Assembly (NCBI GenBank): GCA_027717875.1 | Contig: JALLOL010000090.1 | Coordinates: 1-9,021 of the forward strand | DNA: 9,021 nt | DNA from: Acidobacteria bacterium AH-259-L09 | GTDB taxonomy: Bacteria; Acidobacteriota; UBA6911; RPQK01 | Reading direction: 5' to 3' | Shown here: positions 1 to 5,850 of the stretch, piece by piece | Position numbering within the stretch: the first letter of the stretch is position 1 | Layout: each line of letters begins with the position of its first letter | Notes under the pieces: generated by a model | What the model was told of the DNA's origin: nothing | Seen by the model: only the letters and a program-made list of their open reading frames with translations | The model's database searches: none | Position numbers and translations under genes: made by a program

Positions 1-1205
1 GCCCGAAGCATAAGGGCCCGGCCGTATTCGACATGCGACCACATCAGCGGGATTGCAAACTGGATGTAGCCTCCTTCTGAGCGAGTGTCATCTCGAAACA
101 TGCATCTCGTACCAGTTTCCTCATAAGAGCGAGACATGTTGTTTGCCTCCTCCAGTATCTTGTCAAACTCAACGTCGTCCAACAAAATGGGCTTGTCAAA
201 CTCCTTCTCGAAATCACGACCGGTTTTCCATTGTCTTTCCATGAACTCCTCAAATCGCTTGCAAGTTGAAAGATGCTCGGGGATCTCGCCGTTTTCGTTT
301 TTGTATTGGTCGATCGTCCTCAGCAGTTCGTCACCACGTTTAGTGTTTCCACTCCAAAAATGAAACTGAGCCAAAATAGCCGTGTATTGCAGCCAGGGAC
401 CATTTCCAGCATGTACATGGGTCGCGAAATCGTCATGAAAGGGAAGATAACGCATAATCATTCCCAGTTCCGGATCAGAGAGTTGTTTCTCCAAAAACTT
501 GACACTGTTAGTCAACTCAGTTTTGTAATGTGAGAATCCGTAATAAAAGGGTGATAGCAAGGTGAAATCGGGTCTCATGTCCATAGAGCCCTTCGGGTCG
601 ATGCGTCGGACATATCGCTGGCCGGACATGAAGAGTTCACTGACGCTATAAAGAAAGTGCTTCCGAAAGTTGAGATGCGAGCGGGATATGATTCCTTTTT
701 CATCTAGCGTTTTGTCGACCTCGTCAGCCAGCGAAAAAGCATAGAGAAAGGAGAAATTCACCCAGCAGGTGTAACCTCCTTCCAGGTCATCAATTTCCTT
801 TTCCAACCTTCGGGCTGTCAGCAGGTAGTTAGACAAAATGGAAATTCCATGAGCGACGTTATCTTCTTGTTTGTAGATGCTCTTATCTTCACCCTCCAGG
901 TTGTAACGCTGTCCCCACTGGCCTGAGTTAGAGGCAACGTCCTTTATGAAGTGGGCCATGGACTGCATTAGCTCGAAGGCCTGAGGCCCGGCATCGTAGT
1001 CATGGTCAGAACCTGCTACTCGCCGGAAAAACTGTACGGCGCAGCTCGTGTCTCTGGGGTAAATATAGGGGTATCTTGATTCCCGTGGAGAGGCTAAGAG
1101 CAGGCGGCCATACTTTTTGGAGGGGACGGTGCACTTTGAAATGATTTGCATCTGATCCGACAACTGATCGTTAAGTCGATTCAATTCCTTGTCGCTCACA
1201 GGCAT
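1..1205 (-). CDS. Glycoside hydrolase family 15 (glucoamylase-like) protein, C-terminus cut by window edge
   Basis: The reading frame is open from ATG at 1205 to the left edge, 401 codons without a stop. GH15 enzymes are (alpha/alpha)6-barrel hydrolases that release glucose from alpha-glucans, dextran-like glucans or trehalose. Seen here: YPYIYPRD (residues 45-52) resembles the GH15 substrate-site motif; GQWGQRYNLEG (95-105) then QEDN (113-116) matches the second barrel region; GEIPEHLS (306-313) and PLMWSHVEYGRAL (386-398) match the C-terminal active-site region, where PLxWSHAEY is a family hallmark. No signal peptide is visible, so it is probably cytoplasmic, and it begins almost at the barrel without the N-terminal beta-sandwich of many bacterial members. 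An in-frame TAG three codons upstream fixes the start no earlier than 1205. It may be the last gene of a minus-strand operon, 61 bases after the cupredoxin. The substrate cannot be told from sequence alone. Confidence 0.85.
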   Translation of the reverse strand, partial: MPVSDKELNRLNDQLSDQMQIISKCTVPSKKYGRLLLASPRESRYPYIYPRDTSCAVQFFRRVAGSDHDYDAGPQAFELMQSMAHFIKDVASNSGQWGQRYNLEGEDKSIYKQEDNVAHGISILSNYLLTARRLEKEIDDLEGGYTCWVNFSFLYAFSLADEVDKTLDEKGIISRSHLNFRKHFLYSVSELFMSGQRYVRRIDPKGSMDMRPDFTLLSPFYYGFSHYKTELTNSVKFLEKQLSDPELGMIMRYLPFHDDFATHVHAGNGPWLQYTAILAQFHFWSGNTKRGDELLRTIDQYKNENGEIPEHLSTCKRFEEFMERQWKTGRDFEKEFDKPILLDDVEFDKILEEANNMSRSYEETGTRCMFRDDTRSEGGYIQFAIPLMWSHVEYGRALMLR

Positions 1206-1266
1206 ATCTGGCTACCGCTCCCGCCCATTGTGATTGACCGGTGGTCAGGGATGCAAGCCCCCGAGG

Positions 1267-1608
1267 CTATTCAACCACCACTGTCCCTTTCATAAACGAG
1301 TGAGGATCGCAATGGTAATCATAGCGTCCGGGCTCGGAAAACGTGACGCTTGCAGTTTCTCCCTCACTGACCAATCCCGTATCGAAGCTCTCATCGTCAG
1401 CAGTTGCACTGTGCTCTGTTCCATCATTGTTCACCCACGTTACGGTAGTTCCCACTTTGACGGTCAACTCTTTCGGGTTGTAGGCGTAACCTTCAATGAC
1501 GACGGTCACCTCCGCCTCATCCTCTGATCGCTGAGACATGGGTAAGAGCATTGCAGCTCCCGTCACGAAGACAATCAGCGCAGCAACTACAAGGCTTTTT
1601 TTGCTCAT
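1267..1608 (-). CDS. Small exported cupredoxin (plastocyanin/amicyanin-like)
   Basis: This 113-residue type I blue copper protein probably carries electrons, or copper, outside the cytoplasmic membrane. Residues 5-23 form a hydrophobic signal peptide or signal anchor after MSKK, with no lipobox cysteine. The copper ligands are all visible: His66 in GTEHSA, and Cys100, His103 and Met106 in YHCDPHSFMKGTVVVE, the C-x2-H-x2-M spacing typical of amicyanin-like domains. The family beta-strand pattern (NPKELTVKVGTTVTWVNND) precedes them. The frame could open at a GTG at 1617, but that codon lies inside the SD, so ATG at 1608 was chosen. It follows the DUF3179 gene by 115 bases and precedes the GH15 gene by 61 bases, all on the minus strand. 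The electron donor and acceptor are unknown. Family assignment is firm. Confidence 0.92.
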   Translation of the reverse strand: MSKKSLVVAALIVFVTGAAMLLPMSQRSEDEAEVTVVIEGYAYNPKELTVKVGTTVTWVNNDGTEHSATADDESFDTGLVSEGETASVTFSEPGRYDYHCDPHSFMKGTVVVE

Positions 1609-1613
1609 TTCGA

Positions 1614-1620
1614 TCACCTC
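1614..1620 (-). promoter_or_regulatory. Ribosome binding site that decides the cupredoxin start
   Basis: GAGGTGA on the minus strand lies five bases before ATG 1608 and overlaps the alternative GTG codon (1615-1617). The spacing favours ATG 1608, removing three residues from the longest frame. Confidence 0.6.
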
Positions 1621-1723
1621 GCAAGCTCAAATAGTCAGCTCATCAAAACACAGGCACTAATCCCATTCGGCGATATCCCAATTGTGAAGCATTGCCCCTT
1701 CAGTGAACAAGGCCTGAAGTTTG

Positions 1724-2872
1724 TCAGCGATCAGTGTAGATACGAGTGTGGGGGCGAAATGCCATCCAGGCGAAGGCAAAGAAATCACCCGACACGATTC
1801 GTTTCAACCGCTTTCCTTTTAAAGGTCCCGAAGTGGCGACACCGAACATGTTCCAGACCGAGCCGGTTTCTAGATCCATAAACATCTCTCGTTTTTTCGT
1901 GAAGGACAGTGTTCGCCCGTCGACTCGCCGCTCAAAAACCGCCCCGGCACCAACGGCTTTACCACCTTTGATCTTCTCCCGGCCTAAGGCCGTACGCATA
2001 GTCTTTTCGTAAAACACCACAATTGGTAGCCCACCGACCTTGTCATTCACCACTGGCCGCTTTTTCAAAGACGAAAAGGGATAGGCAACCGGTTCACCGT
2101 TGATCATCACCGTGACCAGATGTTCCATCGGCTTCACCTTTTTAGGCAATGGCCCCCTATAGAGGAATGGTGTCTTTCGGATGTCATCATATCCCGCATA
2201 AGGATTGCGGCCGTAAGCCCGGCGATATCCAGTTTCTTTCGATAGCACTTTTCCATTTGCATGCTCAGATTTGAATCGGCCGAAGCCTATCAATGCCGCA
2301 GGGATCATCTCCAATGTATGACCTACCATCTGTCCGACGATCGCCTCACCGCTGAGCTGCTGCCACAGGGATTCTGTTTGGCGGTCGTACATGACCAAAT
2401 CGCTGTGCCTGAGCAGTCCTGACGTGCCGAAATCGTAAACCTTGCCCTTGACGCGACGATCAAATGCAATGGCGCTGTAGCACAAGGGGCAGAACGTGAC
2501 GGATACCGGAACGCCTCCCACCGTGTCATTCACGATTTCATGCCAGACCATGATTTGCAACGGATAGGCGTGTACGTCCCCATTTAATTCGAGAACAATC
2601 ACCGGCTCTCGGTCGGCCATCCATTGCGATGCTTCTTCAACCGATACGAATCTGGGATGGTCAATGGGTGGGATACCATCGCGCGGAGGTCCACCCGATT
2701 CAAGACTCGAAAGGTCGATAATCCTTTTGCTGAAGTCGGTATTGGGCCAGGCAGACTTCCAATCGCTCGAAGACAATTGGGTGGCCACCATGGCCGGCAA
2801 AAGCAATACTGCCACTAGAATGGTTTCTATCTTGTGGACAGTCTTTCGGTATTGTCTTGTCGTTTTAAACAT
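1724..2872 (-). CDS. DUF3179 domain-containing exported protein
   Basis: A 382-residue protein of the DUF3179 family, whose biochemical role is not established. Residues 15-31 form a hydrophobic signal peptide or anchor, so the bulk should lie outside the membrane. Family landmarks in order: NGDVHAYPLQIMVWHEIVND (97-116), VTFCPLC (125-131) followed by AIAFDRR, FGTSGLLRHSDLVMYDRQTE (148-167), SLWQQLSGEAIVG, and a second half with AYPFSSL (263-269), VVND (274-277) and the terminal FFAFAWMAFRPHTRIY (364-379). The two cysteines of CPLC (128, 131) and WHE (110-112) look like conserved functional residues; metal or haem binding is only a guess. Start ATG 2872 has GAGG seven bases upstream. It lies nine bases after the stop of the M48 remnant and 115 bases before the cupredoxin gene, so co-expression with the copper protein is plausible. 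Family call is confident; function is unknown. Confidence 0.9.
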   Translation of the reverse strand: MFKTTRQYRKTVHKIETILVAVLLLPAMVATQLSSSDWKSAWPNTDFSKRIIDLSSLESGGPPRDGIPPIDHPRFVSVEEASQWMADREPVIVLELNGDVHAYPLQIMVWHEIVNDTVGGVPVSVTFCPLCYSAIAFDRRVKGKVYDFGTSGLLRHSDLVMYDRQTESLWQQLSGEAIVGQMVGHTLEMIPAALIGFGRFKSEHANGKVLSKETGYRRAYGRNPYAGYDDIRKTPFLYRGPLPKKVKPMEHLVTVMINGEPVAYPFSSLKKRPVVNDKVGGLPIVVFYEKTMRTALGREKIKGGKAVGAGAVFERRVDGRTLSFTKKREMFMDLETGSVWNMFGVATSGPLKGKRLKRIVSGDFFAFAWMAFRPHTRIYTDR

Positions 2873-2881
2873 TACCTTCCC

Positions 2882-3106
2882 TCAACTCTTTTCTTTAGTG
2901 AACACTGCTCGGGCTTCAAAGAAGGGCGGAAGGGTACGAAAGAAGCTGGCTGATCGAACATAGCCTTTCTCGCTGGCCATTTTATCAAAGAAGGTCACGA
3001 AGCCTTTCGGATCGTAGCCTGCATTCCACAGGTACTGGACCCCCAGCTGATCCGCCTCGGACTCGTACTCCCGGCTCACGGCTAGCAGCTTCAGATTAAG
3101 GAGCAT
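2882..3106 (-). pseudogene. C-terminal remnant of an M48-family zinc metallopeptidase
   Basis: The frame from about 3106 to the stop at 2882 encodes the C-terminal part of an M48 peptidase: [20 protein letters not shown] then YDPKGF and FFDKM, ending [10 protein letters not shown]. The ESEAD stretch is the M48 ExxxD element that supplies the third zinc ligand. The HExxH helix and everything before it are missing, so a peptidase active site cannot form. The frame stays open upstream to an ATG at 3235, but residues 13-43 of that 117-residue product are encoded by the 3140-3200 repeat and its edge and do not resemble M48, so I read this as truncation at the repeat. The stop is nine bases from the DUF3179 start, which suggests the intact gene once led that operon. 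A short expressed protein is not excluded. Confidence 0.7.
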
Positions 3107-3139
3107 GCTCAGCCTTTGAGAGCAGGCTTCCTCCGCTGG

Positions 3140-3200
3140 GAGGTCTGATCTCTTGTCGGCTTCGTTAGTGAGTGCAGCGGGGCCACGAATTCTTACACCC
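3140..3200 (-). repeat. Dispersed inverted repeat, left copy (A)
   Basis: Read on the minus strand, this 61-bp stretch begins GGGTGTAAGAATTCG, contains CTGCACTCAC in the middle and ends GATCAGACCTC. It aligns to 5723-5784 on the plus strand with the first 15 bases identical, the central 10 bases identical, and roughly 80% identity overall with one single-base gap. At its outer end is a perfect hairpin, CCTCC-GCTG-GGAGG on the plus strand at 3130-3143. The M48 remnant begins just beyond that hairpin. Element class is unknown: a miniature transposable element, a REP-like repeat or part of a gene-cassette boundary are all possible. Confidence 0.7.
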
Positions 3201-3237
3201 CAAAAAGACCACGAGCAGAGCAGATTGATTCTCACAC

Positions 3238-3266
3238 TTGCAGGTGGGGCCCGTAGCCTTTAAGAT
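3238..3266 (+). promoter_or_regulatory. Possible sigma70-type promoter for the TVP38-flavoprotein pair
   Basis: TTGCAG (3238-3243) and TAAGAT (3261-3266) are separated by 17 bases and sit 18 bases before the TVP38 ATG. They match the consensus at 3/6 and 4/6 positions. The implied leader is only about ten bases and has no clear SD. It is the best candidate between the left repeat and the gene, but weak. Confidence 0.3.
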
Positions 3267-3283
3267 CGGGCTGGTTCGACCGC

Positions 3284-4030
3284 ATGGCTCATAAATTCTC
3301 GAATTCAAAACTAAAACTGGTTTTGTGGGTTCTGTTGATCGCCATTGTTTTGGCGGTGGCCATCTATTTCGACTTGCAGCAACTCTTGCGGAGCTCTTTA
3401 GGCTGGATCGTCGGACTGGCGCAGCAACTCTTGCGGAGCTCTTTAGCCTGGATCGCCGGACTGGGCCCCTGGGGAGTCGCAGCCTTCATTGCCCTGTACA
3501 TCTTGACTACTGTGCTCTTTATACCCGGTTCGATCCTTACCCTGGGAGCGGGATTTATCTTTGGGGTTTTGCGAGGTTCGATTTACGTTTCGGTCGCTTC
3601 CACTCTGGGAGCTGTGATGGCCTTTCTCATCGGGCGCTACTTGGCGCGCCAATGGGTTTCCAGGAAGATTGGGGGCAGCGAGAGGTTTACAACCATCGAC
3701 GAAGCTGTGGGCAGAGAGGGATGGAAGATTGTGGGGTTACTTCGCCTTTCTCCCGTCTTCCCCTTCAACCTTTTGAATTATGCTTTAGGAGTCACCAAAG
3801 TCTCCCTTCGGGACTATTTCCTTGCCTCTTGGATCGGAATGATGCCCGGAACCGTGATGTACGTTTACATTGGCTCTTTGGCTGGAGATTTGGCCACTCT
3901 GGGAGCGGAGACTCAATCTCGTCCGGCTGCCGAGTGGGCCCTTCGTGTCATAGGTTTGATAGCCACGGTCGCGGTGACTGTTTATATAACGAAAATCGCC
4001 CGCAAGGCGTTAGAAGAAAAAGTTTCCTGA
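3284..4030 (+). CDS. TVP38/TMEM64 (SNARE-associated/VTT) family membrane protein
   Basis: A 248-residue polytopic inner-membrane protein of the TVP38/TMEM64 branch of the DedA/VTT superfamily. Some superfamily members act in lipid scrambling or lipid-carrier transport; this branch's bacterial role is not settled. Residues 10-29 form the first membrane helix. The VTT domain follows from about residue 62, with LFIPGSILTLGAGFIFG (78-94) and GLLRLSPVFPFNLLNYALGV (151-170), the re-entrant-loop and RxSPxxPFNxxNY hallmarks. Hydrophobic segments at 97-120, 178-200 and 219-236 complete the fold. Residues 32-46 and 47-61 are near-identical copies (QQLLRSSLGWIVGLA, then QQLLRSSLAWIAGLG), inserted between helix 1 and the domain. 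There is no strong SD before ATG 3284. The flavoprotein gene starts 12 bases after its stop, so the two should be co-transcribed. TVP38 genes beside or fused to such flavoproteins are known in other bacteria. Confidence 0.92.
   Translation: MAHKFSNSKLKLVLWVLLIAIVLAVAIYFDLQQLLRSSLGWIVGLAQQLLRSSLAWIAGLGPWGVAAFIALYILTTVLFIPGSILTLGAGFIFGVLRGSIYVSVASTLGAVMAFLIGRYLARQWVSRKIGGSERFTTIDEAVGREGWKIVGLLRLSPVFPFNLLNYALGVTKVSLRDYFLASWIGMMPGTVMYVYIGSLAGDLATLGAETQSRPAAEWALRVIGLIATVAVTVYITKIARKALEEKVS
3376..3465 (+). repeat. 45-bp in-frame tandem duplication
   Basis: Two adjacent 45-bp units (3376-3420 and 3421-3465) match at 42 of 45 bases. The period is a multiple of three, so the reading frame is kept and 15 residues of the TVP38 protein are duplicated. 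Two of the differences change an amino acid: Gly40 against Ala55 and Val43 against Ala58. The few differences suggest a fairly recent event. Confidence 0.95.
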
Positions 4031-4042
4031 GGAGGAACAGAG

Positions 4043-5587
4043 ATGACACAAATGGTCGTTGACAAAGTGACGGTGCCGCCGACGGTGCCGCCGATGGATG
4101 AGTATAACCAGGCTCTGGTCTCCAATGTTCACCCTCCCGATTGGGTCAATCCGGAACCTGCTCCTCGCTACAATCTCGTCGTCATCGGAGCAGGTACTGC
4201 AGGTTTGGTCACCGCGGCGGGTGCTGCAGGCTTAGGGGCGAAGGTAGCCCTGATTGAGAAACACCTTCTGGGAGGGGACTGCTTGAATGTGGGATGTGTT
4301 CCCTCCAAATGCTTGATTCGTTCTTCTCGAGTTTACGTTGATGTTCGCGATGCCCACGAGTTTGGAGTACGCGTCCCTGAAGGAGTCGATGTGGATTTTC
4401 CAGCTGCCATGAAACGGATGAGGCGCCTGCGTTCCAGGATCAGCCACAACGATTCTGCCCAGCGCTACCAGCAACTGGGAGTGGATGTGTTCCTAGGCGA
4501 AGGTCGTTTCAGCGGGCAAGACACGGTGGAGGTGGGAGGGAAGAGGTTACGCTTTAAAAAGGCCGTTTTAGCCATGGGGGCCCGCGCTGTAGCGCCTCCT
4601 ATCCCAGGCCTGGCGGAAGCAGGATATCTGACCAATGAGACGGTGTTTTCGCTGACCGAACTGCCCCAACGCCTGGCGGTGATCGGTGCCGGTCCTATTG
4701 GGTGCGAACTATCCCAGGTCTTCCGTCGTTTCGAGTCGGAGGTCTCGCTTCTGGAAATGCAGTCTCAAATCTTGACAAGAGAGGATCCAGATGCCGCTCA
4801 GATCGTCCAGCGAATGTTTGTTCGAGATGGGGTGAACCTGGTTTTGGGCTGCAAGATTTTGAAGGCGGAAAAGCGGAACGGAGACAAGCTCATCCAGTTG
4901 GAATGCGGCGGAGAGTGCAGAGACCTTGTGGTAGACGAAATTCTGGTTGGGGTTGGTCGGGCTCCAAACGTGCAGGGGCTGGATTTGGAGGCGGCCGGAG
5001 TGAAGTACGACGAGAGGAAAGGCGTTGAGGTCAATGACCGTCTCCAAACATCCAACCCGGGCATATACGCTGCCGGAGACATCTGCTTTCCCTACAAGTT
5101 CACCCATACGGCCGACGCCCTGGCGCGGATCGTCATCCAGAACGCACTTTTTTGGGGCCGCAAGAAGGGCAGCGCGCTAACCATTCCCTGGTGTACTTAC
5201 ACGGCTCCTGAAATCGCTCATGTTGGTATGTACGAAAGGGATGCTCGTGCCAGAGGCATTGAGATAGATACCTTTGTGAGACCTTTGAAAGAGGTGGACC
5301 GTGCCATTGCCGACGGAGAGGAGGAGGGCTTTGTTAAGGTCCATGTAAAGAGAGGTACGGACCAGATTGTGGGGGCGACCATTGTGGCCCACCATGCTGG
5401 AGAGATGATCAGTGAAATCACCTTGGCCATGGTGGGCAACCTGGGTTTACGCACTCTGGCCAATGTGATCCATCCCTATCCGACTCAGGCCGAAGCCATC
5501 AAACAGGCGGCAGATGCCTATAATCGTAGCCGCCTCACCCCGTTGGTTAAGAAAGTCTTCTCTCGATGGTTAGCCTGGACCCGCTAG
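4043..5587 (+). CDS. Mercuric-reductase-like FAD/NAD(P)-dependent disulfide oxidoreductase
   Basis: A 514-residue class I flavoprotein disulfide reductase. Domains in order: FAD-binding Rossmann motif VVIGAGTAGL (46-55); redox disulfide CLNVGCVPSK (Cys80 and Cys85); NAD(P)-binding AVIGAGPIGCE (212-222); second FAD motif IYAAGDI (341-347); and the dimerisation domain ending HPYPTQAEA (477-485). In dihydrolipoamide dehydrogenase the catalytic His stands where Tyr479 is here. A Tyr there is typical of mercuric reductase, so this is not lipoamide dehydrogenase. It lacks the MerA N-terminal HMA domain and the C-terminal vicinal cysteine pair: it ends SRWLAWTR. Mercury reduction is therefore doubtful and the substrate is unknown. 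About 40 residues precede the FAD domain. GGAGG at 4031-4035 lies seven bases before ATG. It pairs with the TVP38 gene upstream and is followed by a terminator. Confidence 0.93.
   Translation: MTQMVVDKVTVPPTVPPMDEYNQALVSNVHPPDWVNPEPAPRYNLVVIGAGTAGLVTAAGAAGLGAKVALIEKHLLGGDCLNVGCVPSKCLIRSSRVYVDVRDAHEFGVRVPEGVDVDFPAAMKRMRRLRSRISHNDSAQRYQQLGVDVFLGEGRFSGQDTVEVGGKRLRFKKAVLAMGARAVAPPIPGLAEAGYLTNETVFSLTELPQRLAVIGAGPIGCELSQVFRRFESEVSLLEMQSQILTREDPDAAQIVQRMFVRDGVNLVLGCKILKAEKRNGDKLIQLECGGECRDLVVDEILVGVGRAPNVQGLDLEAAGVKYDERKGVEVNDRLQTSNPGIYAAGDICFPYKFTHTADALARIVIQNALFWGRKKGSALTIPWCTYTAPEIAHVGMYERDARARGIEIDTFVRPLKEVDRAIADGEEEGFVKVHVKRGTDQIVGATIVAHHAGEMISEITLAMVGNLGLRTLANVIHPYPTQAEAIKQAADAYNRSRLTPLVKKVFSRWLAWTR
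4069..4092 (+). repeat. Perfect 12-bp tandem duplication near the flavoprotein start
   Basis: GACGGTGCCGCC occurs twice in a row (4069-4080, 4081-4092), giving the duplicated VPPTVPP segment at residues 11-17. It keeps the frame and lies in the unstructured leader before the FAD domain, so it is probably neutral. Confidence 0.9.
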
Positions 5588-5593
5588 GTTAGT

Positions 5594-5625
5594 GCCTCGC
5601 CATAAAGGTGAGGCTTTGCACTTTT
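5594..5625 (+). terminator. Rho-independent terminator after the flavoprotein gene
   Basis: GCCTCGCC (5594-5601) pairs with GGTGAGGC (5607-5614) across an ATAAA loop: eight base pairs, one of them G-T. TTTGCACTTTT follows. It lies six bases after the flavoprotein stop and should end the TVP38-flavoprotein transcript. The interrupted T-tract makes it good rather than perfect. Confidence 0.75.
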
Positions 5626-5722
5626 CCCCACACCCCGCGTGCAGTGAACTGCGGACCGTCAGTCGAGATCGCCATAATCGCAAAGCTCGTTGCCGAAGTC
5701 TCGCCCTCGCGGTTCGGTTTCC

Positions 5723-5784
5723 GGGTGTAAGAATTCGCGCCCTCACTGCACTCACCAATGAGGGCGGAAAGGGATCCGGACCTC
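5723..5784 (+). repeat. Dispersed inverted repeat, right copy (B)
   Basis: This 62-bp stretch begins GGGTGTAAGAATTCG, contains CTGCACTCAC and ends GATCCGGACCTC. It is the plus-strand partner of 3140-3200, with roughly 80% identity and one single-base gap. Its outer end carries a perfect hairpin GGACC-TCT-GGTCC (5778-5790), at the same relative place as the hairpin of copy A but with a different stem sequence. CCCTCA (5740-5745) and TGAGGG (5759-5764) also form an inverted pair, which copy A lacks. The two copies point outward from the TVP38-flavoprotein pair. Confidence 0.7.
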
Positions 5785-5850
5785 TGGTCCACACACCAAG
5801 AACCCTTCACAAAAGGGGACTCACAAAGAGCATACAGGGAGAAAACAAAA

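Larger units (their letters stand above)
5588..5850 (+). other. Gene-poor spacer holding a terminator, a small hairpin and repeat copy B
   Basis: No convincing gene lies here. After the terminator at 5594 comes a small hairpin GCAG-TGAA-CTGC (5641-5652). A short frame then runs from a GTG at 5644 to a TAA at 5728, whose stop lies inside repeat copy B. Its 28 codons include the protein-like stretch VEIAIIAKLVAEVSPSRFGF, but it has no SD and may be a gene-end relic or chance. The next clear signal is the SD of the YiiX-like gene. Confidence 0.5.

Noticed and set aside
1698..1719. Hairpin CTTCAG...CTGAAG after the DUF3179 gene
   Set aside because: A six-pair stem with a ten-base loop and no T-tract on the minus strand; not a credible intrinsic terminator, and the cupredoxin gene follows closely.
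3325..4062. A 245-codon open frame on the plus strand overlapping the TVP38 gene
   Set aside because: It is a shadow frame: the product is rich in Arg, Gly, Ser and His with no family motif, while the overlapping frame is an unmistakable TVP38 protein.
4709..5107. A 132-codon minus-strand frame inside the flavoprotein gene
   Set aside because: It lies entirely within a well-supported gene on the other strand, with no SD or recognisable motif.
4043..5587. Reading this as a mercury-resistance (mer) locus
   Set aside because: No merR, merT or merP is present, and the flavoprotein lacks the HMA domain and the C-terminal cysteine pair needed for Hg(II) handling.
3140..5784. Calling the inverted repeats the ends of a complete insertion sequence
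   Set aside because: No transposase lies between them, and at about 80% identity they are too diverged for a recently moved element; described only as repeats.
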